Source: Candidatus Enterococcus ferrettii
GTDB lineage: Bacteria; Bacillota; Bacilli; Lactobacillales; Enterococcaceae
Direction: 5' to 3'
Length of the DNA stretch: 64,000 bases
Assembly (NCBI RefSeq): GCF_017377655.1
Contig: NZ_JAFREL010000026.1
Coordinates: 37,874-101,873 of the forward strand
In this document: positions 57,775 to 64,000 of the stretch, in pieces
Layout of the letters: every line of letters starts with the position of its first letter
Position numbering within the stretch: position 1 is the stretch's first letter
Position numbers and translations under genes: made by a program
Notes under the pieces: model-generated
Databases searched by the model: none
The model's input: only the letters and a program-made list of their open reading frames with translations
What the model was told of the DNA's origin: nothing

Positions 57775-60033
57775 ATGGAAATCAAAGAAATGATGCGCCA
57801 GGAAAAAGTAAAACCGTGGTTGTTGCAAGCACGATTTGGAATAGAGAAAGAAAATCAACGGGTTGACCTGCAGGGCCAACTAGCTAAAACTGATCATCCA
57901 AAAAATTTAGGTAATCGAAGTTTTCATCCGTATATTCAAACAGATTTTTCTGAAACGCAGTTAGAATTAATTACACCAGTTAGTGATTCAGCCGACGAAG
58001 TATTGGCTACTTTAACGGCTATTCATGATGTTGCTCAGCGGAGTATGCCAAAAAATGAAATGATGTGGCCATTATCCATGCCACCCGTTTTACCTGAGAA
58101 AGAAGAAGACATTGTGATTGCTAAACTGGAACGACATGAGGATGTATTATATCGTCGTTTCTTAGCTCGCGAATATGGTAAACGCAAGCAAATGGTTAGC
58201 GGCATTCATTTCAACTTTGAATATGGGTTAGATTTGGTAAAAGAATTGTTTCAAGTACAAACAGAATTCACCTGTATTGAAGCCTTTAAAACGGAACTGT
58301 ATATGAAAATTGCTCGTAACTTTTTGCGTTATCGCTGGTTGTTGACTTATTTGTTTGGTGCAACACCAATTAGTGAAACAGGTTATTTTGTCGATGAAGA
58401 TCGTCCTAATGAACCTGTTCGCAGTATTCGAACTAGCCCATTCGGCTATGTAAACAAGCCGAATGTGAAGGTATCTTATGCTTCGTTGGATCGCTACAGT
58501 GAAGACTTGGCTGAAAATGTTGCACAAGGAAGACTTTCTGAAGAAAAAGAATTTTATGCGCCTATTCGCATGCGTGGGGGGAAAAAAGTAGCTGATTTGT
58601 TCCATACAGGAATCCGTTACGTTGAATTACGCAACATTGATTTAAACCCTTTCGAACGTGTAGGAATTAATAAAGAAGCGATTGAATTTATTCATTTGTT
58701 TATGCTGTATTTATTGTGGACTGATGAGCAGATGCCAGCAGATGAATGGGTGGAGCAAGGAAATCAACTAAATGATGAGGTATCGTTAGAGCATCCTTAT
58801 GAGCAAACTGCCCATTTAGAAGAAGGCAGGCAGTTATTTGTCAAAATTCAGCAGATGGTAGTGGAGCTAGAGCTTCCTGTAAATGATCTCATAAGCAACT
58901 ATCAAGAATGGTTAGAACAACCAGAGCTAACGCTGGCTGCTCGTTTGTTGAAGGCTGATGAAGCAGAGGGACAAGCAGCACTAGGCAGAGAATTAGGTCA
59001 ACGATACTATGAAGAAGCCTATGCACGCCCTTACCAACTAGCAGGTTTTGCGGAGATGGAATTATCTACACAGAATTTATTGTTTGACGCTATTCAAATG
59101 GGATTAGAATTTAATGTAATGGATCGCAGTGACCAATTCGTTTTATTAAAGCACGATGATCATAAAGAATATGTGAAGAATGCCAATATGACCAGCAAAG
59201 ATACCTATATTTCACCTTTGTTAATGGAAAATAAGACAGTGACTAAAATGGTATTGGAGCAGGCAGGTTTTAGAGTTCCCTTAGGAGAAACCTTTACTTC
59301 AATTGAGAAGGCTCGAAAGGCTTATCCGCGCTACGCTCAGCAATCGTTTGTTATCAAGCCTAAGTCTACTAACTATGGATTAGGCATCACTATCTTTAAA
59401 GAAGGTGCTTCATTAGAGGATTATATAGCTGGTTTAAAAATTGCTTTTAAGGAAGACAACTCAGTTCTGATAGAAGAGTTTATGGAAGGAACTGAGTATC
59501 GTTTCTTCGTGATTGATCATCAAGTAAAAGCAGTGCTGTTGCGAATTCCGGCTAATGTAGTAGGCGATGGAAATAAAACGATTAAGCAATTAGTTGATGA
59601 GAAAAATCAAGATCCCTTGCGCGGTACTCATCATCGTTCGCCGTTAGAATTAATCCAGTTGGGTGAATTGGAAAAACTCATGCTCAAAGAACAAGGTTTT
59701 ACTATCGATAGTGTACCTGCTTCTCAGCAACAAGTCTTTTTACGAGAGAATTCCAATATTTCTACCGGAGGCGACTCCATTGATATCACCGATGAAATGC
59801 ACGAAAGCTATAAAGAAATAGCAATTGCTGCTGTGGAAGCCTTAGGAGCTGAAATAAGCGGGATTGATTTGATCATCCCAGATAAGGATAAACCTTTTGA
59901 GGATAAAGAGGATTATGGGATTATTGAAGCAAACTTCAATCCAGCCATGCACATGCATATTTATCCTTATGCTGGAAAAGGCCGTCGTTTAACACTAAAT
60001 GTCTTACATCTATTGTTTCCAGAATTAGGTTAA
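57775..60033 (+). CDS. gshAB: bifunctional glutamate-cysteine ligase / glutathione synthetase
   Basis: 752 residues. The N-terminal GshA domain (about 1-470) has RFGIEKENQRVDLQG, TDFSETQLELITP and GIHFNFEYG. The C-terminal ATP-grasp domain (about 480-750) has VIKPKSTNYGLGITIF, EEFMEGTEYRFFV and EANFNPAMHMHIYPYAGKGR. The single protein makes glutathione from Glu, Cys and Gly; this fusion is typical of enterococci, listeria and streptococci. SD GAGGAGG. Likely transcribed alone. Confidence 0.96.
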   Translation: MEIKEMMRQEKVKPWLLQARFGIEKENQRVDLQGQLAKTDHPKNLGNRSFHPYIQTDFSETQLELITPVSDSADEVLATLTAIHDVAQRSMPKNEMMWPLSMPPVLPEKEEDIVIAKLERHEDVLYRRFLAREYGKRKQMVSGIHFNFEYGLDLVKELFQVQTEFTCIEAFKTELYMKIARNFLRYRWLLTYLFGATPISETGYFVDEDRPNEPVRSIRTSPFGYVNKPNVKVSYASLDRYSEDLAENVAQGRLSEEKEFYAPIRMRGGKKVADLFHTGIRYVELRNIDLNPFERVGINKEAIEFIHLFMLYLLWTDEQMPADEWVEQGNQLNDEVSLEHPYEQTAHLEEGRQLFVKIQQMVVELELPVNDLISNYQEWLEQPELTLAARLLKADEAEGQAALGRELGQRYYEEAYARPYQLAGFAEMELSTQNLLFDAIQMGLEFNVMDRSDQFVLLKHDDHKEYVKNANMTSKDTYISPLLMENKTVTKMVLEQAGFRVPLGETFTSIEKARKAYPRYAQQSFVIKPKSTNYGLGITIFKEGASLEDYIAGLKIAFKEDNSVLIEEFMEGTEYRFFVIDHQVKAVLLRIPANVVGDGNKTIKQLVDEKNQDPLRGTHHRSPLELIQLGELEKLMLKEQGFTIDSVPASQQQVFLRENSNISTGGDSIDITDEMHESYKEIAIAAVEALGAEISGIDLIIPDKDKPFEDKEDYGIIEANFNPAMHMHIYPYAGKGRRLTLNVLHLLFPELG

Positions 60034-60042
60034 TAAAAAGTT

Positions 60043-60095
60043 CCAGGTATCAATGCTCTTTCAGCTAGAAAGAAGTAGTTGGTATCTGGTTTTTT
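60043..60095 (+). terminator. gshAB terminator
   Basis: CCAGGTATCAA (60043-60053) pairs with TTGGTATCTGG (60079-60089), 11 bp with wobbles, topped by TCTTTC/GAAAGA, then six T. Confidence 0.88.
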
Positions 60096-60187
60096 ATTAC
60101 GCGAAGGTGACTAAAATAAACAATGTGTATTTGCTGTACTAGCTGATTGTCGTTTCTGCTAGAATATAGGCAGGAGGTTTGAAAAGC

Positions 60188-60646
60188 ATGAGAAATCAGA
60201 AGGAAATTACGATTCAGAAAAATTTGCGTTTTTTGCGAGTGCAGTACAATTATACTCTGGAGGAGGCAGCTGAAAAAATTGGTGTCACTCGTCAGGCAAT
60301 GGCTAAATGGGAATCTGGGGATTCGATGCCCGATTTAGTGAATACGATGGCATTGGCGAATCTATATGATGTTACAGTGGATGATTTAATGCGTTTCAAT
60401 GAAGAGGATTCTCTAACCAAGATTGCACCCAAAGGCAAGCATATGTTTGGGGTAGTGGAAGTTCAAGAACGAGGGCAAATTGCCATCCCAAAAGAGGCCC
60501 AAGATATTTTTAATATAAAAAAAGGAGATGGCTTTGTACTCTTGGGAGATGAAGATCCTGAATCGTTTGGTTTAGCATTGGTACCAGTTGATCTATTTTT
60601 AGGATTCTCAGAAAGAATGAAAAAGGAGCTTCAGGGAAGACAGTAA
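60188..60646 (+). CDS. transcriptional regulator with HTH_3 and AbrB-like domains
   Basis: 152 residues. XRE-type HTH at about 10-65 (LRFLRVQYNYTLEEAAEKIG, VTRQAMAKWESGDSMPD), then a SpoVT/AbrB-like beta domain at about 90-120 (GVVEVQERGQIAIPKEAQDI, then FNIKKGDGFVLLG). Two DNA-binding folds in one chain. The ATG at 60188 has AGGAGG 10 nt upstream. Targets unknown; it may control the small genes that follow. Confidence 0.85.
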   Translation: MRNQKEITIQKNLRFLRVQYNYTLEEAAEKIGVTRQAMAKWESGDSMPDLVNTMALANLYDVTVDDLMRFNEEDSLTKIAPKGKHMFGVVEVQERGQIAIPKEAQDIFNIKKGDGFVLLGDEDPESFGLALVPVDLFLGFSERMKKELQGRQ

Positions 60647-60835
60647 GTACTTGTGAGCGCTAAATTTGAGGCAGCACTTGAAAGAATTTAAAAAATAGAT
60701 TAAAGGACTCTCTGATTGACGAAAAGTGGAAGAAGGTTCGTTTAAGATCATTTTTCGACCGTTTCGGACATTTATGACTACAAAGGACTTCTTTTTGTTA
60801 TTCTTTCCTTAGTATATAGGAATGAGGCAGGAAGA

Positions 60836-60988
60836 ATGAAAGATCAAACAATACTATACTTAATGTTTGCAGCAATACTTTTGAATCTTCTGATCCCGGC
60901 ACCTTACTGCTGGATAACTCTGGCAGCGGTAGCAATGGTCGGAATTATTTTGCTTGTTCTAACTCTCAAAAATAAATCCAACGTGTAA
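60836..60988 (+). CDS. small membrane protein (50 aa)
   Basis: 50 residues with two hydrophobic helices (ILYLMFAAILLNLLIPAPYC and WITLAAVAMVGIILLVLTL) and a basic end KNKSNV. GCAGGAAGA lies 6 nt before the ATG, and a hairpin with T-run follows at 60991-61025. No family recognised. Placed between the HTH/AbrB regulator and the helical-repeat gene. Confidence 0.65.
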   Translation: MKDQTILYLMFAAILLNLLIPAPYCWITLAAVAMVGIILLVLTLKNKSNV

Positions 60989-60990
60989 AA

Positions 60991-61025
60991 GCAGAGACTT
61001 CAACTCGTGGAGAAACTGTTTTTTG
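60991..61025 (+). terminator. possible terminator of the 50-aa gene
   Basis: CAG..CTTCA-ACTCG-TGGAG..CTG with a small internal loop, followed by six T. Confidence 0.55.
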
Positions 61026-61079
61026 TTTACTCTTTTAAAGAACTTCCGACAGAGGTAAAATGAAAGGCAGGGGTGAGGT

Positions 61080-61520
61080 ATGGTGAAAAAAGAAATTGAA
61101 GAGATCCTAGCTGCAAAGGACACAAAGGATTCCCTGCAGCGATTTAAAAAATTGGAGATACGCTGCAACGAAAGCAATGAAATGTATCAGTATTGGCCGC
61201 TTTACTTAAAAGGGCTAAAGGGACGAAATTCCTGCAATCGTGCTAGAAGCTTTAAATTATTGATGAAGACGGTACAGTGGGACAAACAGCAACAGTTGGA
61301 TGGACACTTGCTCGAAATATTAACTATTTTGGATGATGAAAATTCTATTACGGTTCGTCAGTGTATTCCCTATCTGAGAGAATTGCTAAACGTTCGTCCA
61401 GACTTAAAACCTTTGGTAATAAATAAAATGGAGCAGCTGGAATTATCGAAATATAAAGAAAGTATGCAAAGTTTGATCAAACGGGATATTGTAACCTTAC
61501 TAAATGAGTCAGCTGAGTAA
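61080..61520 (+). CDS. HEAT-like small protein ('SufBD-like')
   Basis: 146 residues, all-helical, charged, no signal. The pattern RARSFKLLMKTVQWD...LDDENSITVRQCIPYLRELL...KPLVINKMEQLELSKYKESM matches small helical-repeat proteins of Bacilli often labelled 'SufBD protein', though it lacks any Fe-S assembly motif. Function unknown. SD GGGGTGAGG just upstream. Confidence 0.65.
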   Translation: MVKKEIEEILAAKDTKDSLQRFKKLEIRCNESNEMYQYWPLYLKGLKGRNSCNRARSFKLLMKTVQWDKQQQLDGHLLEILTILDDENSITVRQCIPYLRELLNVRPDLKPLVINKMEQLELSKYKESMQSLIKRDIVTLLNESAE

Positions 61521-61825
61521 CTTGTTTGTTTTATAAAGATTCTTTTGATATGGATATGACGCTTAGAAAAGCGAAAGGAACAGAAAATAAACCGATTAAA
61601 AGAGCAATTGCAAAGAATAAATTCTTGCGTCAATAGCTAAGGTGACGCTTGTTTTTTACATTCGTTCAACCTGAATAGCTAAAATTCATTTCTTGTTATC
61701 GTTGGCATCTCGCAAACGGAACATGCGACCGATATGACGCAACTGATTTTTTCGGTGTTAACTGTTTTCAATCATTATAGCGTTTTACTAATTTATCGAA
61801 GAACGCTAAGAAAGAAGGAATCAAC
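61521..61825. other. intergenic region after the HEAT-like gene
   Basis: Contains the terminator at 61627-61657. A 28-codon frame at about 61549-61635 (MDMTLRKAKGTENKP...) has no ribosome binding site. A TTATAG -10-like sequence near 61775 may belong to the next gene. Confidence 0.45.
61627..61657 (+). terminator. terminator of the HEAT-like gene
   Basis: GCGTCA (61627-61632) and TGACGC (61643-61648), then TTGTTTTTT. Confidence 0.6.
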
Positions 61826-62056
61826 ATGTTTATTTCAATATTCGGATTATTATTATTACTTTATCCTTTAGCCAGTGTGCCGACTTTATATCAAAACAAA
61901 AGACAAACAGGTTTCTTTTTTTCATCTGATCCTCGTTTTTTTGTAATAAAGGATATGCATTTTGGTAATGGATTAAATATGAAGAATAAGTATGCTTTTG
62001 CGGTTAATCTGCTGTTAGCTGGATTGCTAATAGTTTTAGGAATGTTAGCAGGCTAA
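61826..62056 (+). CDS. small membrane protein (76 aa), unknown
   Basis: 76 residues with a hydrophobic helix at each end (ISIFGLLLLLYPLASVPTLY and YAFAVNLLLAGLLIVLGMLA) and a polar middle with GFFFSSDPRFFVIKDMHFGN. SD AGAAGGA. No family recognised. Probably co-transcribed with the frameshifted gene 14 nt downstream. Confidence 0.65.
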   Translation: MFISIFGLLLLLYPLASVPTLYQNKRQTGFFFSSDPRFFVIKDMHFGNGLNMKNKYAFAVNLLLAGLLIVLGMLAG

Positions 62057-62070
62057 AGAGAGAGGTAGGT

Positions 62071-62432
62071 ATGATGAGAAAGCAAATGAGTTACTTTTTC
62101 TTTGTTGTGGGTGGCTGTACTTATTAGCAGTTTAATCGAGGTTATAACGAGAAGCATGAATTTGCATGCTGTGCTATGGTGGACTGTTGATTTTCTTTGC
62201 ATTAACCTATTTATTTACACAAAAATGGCTAGTGGGAAGATATGGGCAGTTAGGAATATACACTATTTACTGGTTCTTAGTCGGCACCTTTGGTTCACTG
62301 ATTTTAGCTGAAAACTCGGCAAGTTTTCTATTGTTGTTTCTTTACTTTGGACTGAGCTTTATGGGGGCACTCAGCTGGTGTGCAATTTTACCCTGGTTGT
62401 TTACTAAAAAGAAAATAGGAATACTCAAATAA
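62071..62432 (+). pseudogene. frameshifted small membrane protein gene
   Basis: A start with AGAGGTAGG at 62071 reads MMRKQMSYFFFVVGG and stops at 62125. A second frame continues LWVAVLISSLIEVITRSMNL from about 62103, and a third gives GGLLIFFALTYLFTQKWLVG... through FGLSFMGALSWCAILPWLF to 62430. Joined, these make one plausible four-helix protein of about 118 residues, so two frameshifts seem to have broken it (or the sequence has errors). Ends at a good terminator. Confidence 0.6.
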
Positions 62433-62465
62433 AAGTATTGGTAGTTATTGCTGATACTTTTTTGT
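62431..62465 (+). terminator. terminator after the frameshifted gene
   Basis: 62431-62444 pairs with 62448-62461 over 14 positions including wobbles valid on the plus strand, then T-run. Confidence 0.8.
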
Positions 62466-62719
62466 TACCTCAAAATAGTTTCTCAACGGATATATAGTGC
62501 CTGTGAAAGAGAGAAGATCAGTAAAAAATTACCAGACAACATTCATTCTGTGTGAACATGTCGATGTTTCAAATAGAAGTATTATGGAATTCTGAAAATG
62601 ACAAAGGTATAGTATAAACAAATTGAAGAAATATCTTCTAACATAATGAAAAAAAGGAATTTTAGTTGTTTAAGAGCTGTTCTCATCATCAACCAAGACC
62701 AGCTCTCTTTTATTTATCC
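62433..62719. other. intergenic region before the converging LOG gene
   Basis: After the terminator nothing coding is seen. AGAGCTG and CAGCTCT (about 62671-62704) form a 7-bp stem with a 20-nt loop just past the LOG gene's stop, a possible minus-strand terminator with a poor U-run. Confidence 0.45.
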
Positions 62720-63280
62720 TTAATATTTCCTTACATGAGGGGGCTCATAAGCGGTAATAAAGTGCTCAATTTCCTGCATTGAATGAGCAAACATCATTTT
62801 GCTGCGGTCATCAATAGATAAAAAATCAGTCGCTACCATTTTGTCAAAAAAGTCTTGTAGCGGACGATAATAATCATTGGTATCATAGAAAATACACGGG
62901 CTATCATTTTGTCCTACTCGGGCCCAAGAAATAGCCTCGCTGATTTCTTCTAAAGTACCCGGACCTCCAGGTAAGGCGATGCAGACATCGGCAGCTGCAA
63001 TCATTTGGTTTTTACGCTGGGACATGGTTTCAACGACAATTAATTCATTTAAATGGGGATGGGCCAATTCGCGTTCCTGCAAAAAAGTAGGAATTACGCC
63101 AATGACATTGCCGCCATTTTCTAAGACAGTATTGGCAAGCACACCCATCAGACCTGCTTTACCACCGCCATAAATCAGTTGATGCCCATTTTCAGCAATC
63201 CAAGTCCCTAAAGTACGAGCATTTTCACTATAAACTCGTTCATTACCAACACTAGCACCACAATATACCGCTATATTCAT
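62720..63280 (-). CDS. LOG family protein (TIGR00730-type)
   Basis: 186 residues; MNIAVYCGASVG, LIYGGGKAGLMG, the catalytic/phosphate motif ALPGGPGTLEEISEAISW and SQRKNQMIAAAD. Homologues are nucleotide 5'-monophosphate phosphoribohydrolases (cytokinin-activating in plants); the bacterial role is unclear. SD GAGGT. Confidence 0.9.
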   Translation of the reverse strand: MNIAVYCGASVGNERVYSENARTLGTWIAENGHQLIYGGGKAGLMGVLANTVLENGGNVIGVIPTFLQERELAHPHLNELIVVETMSQRKNQMIAAADVCIALPGGPGTLEEISEAISWARVGQNDSPCIFYDTNDYYRPLQDFFDKMVATDFLSIDDRSKMMFAHSMQEIEHFITAYEPPHVRKY

Positions 63281-63329
63281 AAAAGACCTCGCTTCTTTTT
63301 TACTCAGTATAGCAGAATGGAGATAGAAA

Positions 63330-63644
63330 ATGGATATTAAACAATACCAAGAATGGATCAGTGAATTTTACAAGGAGCGCAGCTGGTATCAGTATCCACC
63401 TTTTATTCGCGCTAATTTTTTAACAGAAGAGGTTGGTGAAGTTGCACGTGCCATTCGGACCATTGAAATTGGTCGAGATCGTCCAGATGAGAGGCTGACA
63501 ACGGATCAGGAACAATTAGCTAATTTAACTGAGGAATTGGGAGATGTGTTGGATAATTTATTTATTCTGGCAGACAAATACAATATATCGTTAGAAGATA
63601 TTATGGAGAGCCATCAAAAAAAATTGTTGGAACGATACCAGTAA
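63330..63644 (+). CDS. MazG-like NTP pyrophosphohydrolase
   Basis: 104 residues. Mg-binding acidic motif EEVGEVARAI (about 32-41) followed by EELGDVLDNLF (about 68-78), the ExxE...ExxD pattern of MazG-type enzymes that hydrolyse nucleotides or noncanonical NTPs. Diverges from the LOG gene with only 49 nt between them. Confidence 0.87.
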   Translation: MDIKQYQEWISEFYKERSWYQYPPFIRANFLTEEVGEVARAIRTIEIGRDRPDERLTTDQEQLANLTEELGDVLDNLFILADKYNISLEDIMESHQKKLLERYQ

Positions 63645-64000
63645 AGTTGTTTGTATAAAAAAGTAGTAACGTGACAAAGCAGAAAAGTTTTGCAAATGTT
63701 CATCATTGTAAGTTTTCATCACTTTGACAGGCAGACCACAAGTAATCCCTTGGTGTAAGAAAAATAGTGACGGTATTAAAGACTTGATTTTAGCAACTTT
63801 TGCAGGTTGAGGTTTTACCAAGTATATAATGAATGCTTTTACTTAAAGGGGGACGAAAGCAGATATAGTTTAAACGTAATATTGTTTAAGAAAGTAGTCC
63901 GTCCGACCACTCACGAAAGTACTATTAGCAGCAAATCATGTTATTATCTACGGGTTACTATCGCTAATAGTTTAGATGCTTATTAAAAACCTATGAAAAA
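63645..64000. other. structured non-coding right end of the window
   Basis: 356 nt without a supported gene. A promoter-like pair, TTGCAG (about 63799) and TATATAAT (about 63822-63829), faces right. Downstream are GTTTAAAC...GTTTAAG (about 63868-63890) and an 8-bp perfect stem CTATTAGC/GCTAATAG separated by about 33 nt (about 63923-63971). Could be the leader of a gene beyond the window; no known riboswitch was recognised. Confidence 0.4.

Noticed and set aside
63591-63821. 76-codon minus-strand frame at the end of the MazG-like gene
   Set aside because: Overlaps the MazG-like C-terminus antisense, with no ribosome binding site and no coherent domain.

Overview
The window is a low-GC Firmicutes chromosome segment, most likely Enterococcus or a close relative. 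Supporting signs are strong AGGAGG ribosome binding sites, frequent GTG/TTG starts, a fused gshAB glutathione synthetase, an S14 of the zinc-binding type, an LPxTG surface protein and the gene order gpmA-rpiA / rpsL-rpsG-fusA-tuf / S10-spc-alpha / ecfA1-ecfA2-ecfT-truA. I saw no rRNA, tRNA, CRISPR array, insertion sequence or prophage gene.

Layout. 1-5,000: a MATE transporter fragment, a DUF960 protein, ribosomal protein L25, an HdeD-like membrane protein, an MFS drug-type exporter with a structured leader, and a TraX-family membrane protein. 5,187-10,816: rsuA, a YjjG-like phosphatase, udk, a LysR regulator followed by an NmrA-type oxidoreductase, then gpmA and rpiA on the minus strand. 11,166-30,002: the translation supercluster (str genes, tuf, S10, spc and alpha genes with secY, adk, infA and rpoA), driven by at least three clear sigma-A promoters (before rpsL, rpsJ and infA). 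30,265-33,539: the ECF vitamin/metal transporter core (ecfA1A2T) and truA. 33,711-37,992: an unrecognised membrane/helical protein and a three-gene Rnf-like redox operon (RnfC, RnfD and a divergent RnfA/E-like subunit). 38,045-41,075: a large YfhO membrane protein and L28 on the minus strand. 41,355-46,932: Asp23-like protein, FakA-like kinase, recG, plsX and acpP, which link fatty-acid use and phospholipid synthesis. 46,985-49,094: a dipeptidase and an LPxTG protein. 49,321-55,735: rnc-smc-yidA-ftsY. 55,787-56,846: azlCD. 57,775-60,033: gshAB. 60,188-63,644: a regulator with HTH and AbrB-like domains, small membrane proteins, a helical-repeat protein, a frameshifted membrane gene, a LOG-family protein and a MazG-like protein.

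Most of the window is core housekeeping DNA. The parts that deserve attention are the truncated Rnf-like operon with its terminator-containing upstream region, the MFS exporter leader (promoter, inverted repeat and terminator before the gene), an unusually branched RNA structure at the end of the alpha operon, a terminator-like hairpin ahead of rplY, repeated upstream blocks at the rpsL and rpsJ promoters, a 0.9-kb gene-free region before gshAB, and structured non-coding DNA at the right edge. All functional names rest on motif recognition by eye; no database search was run.
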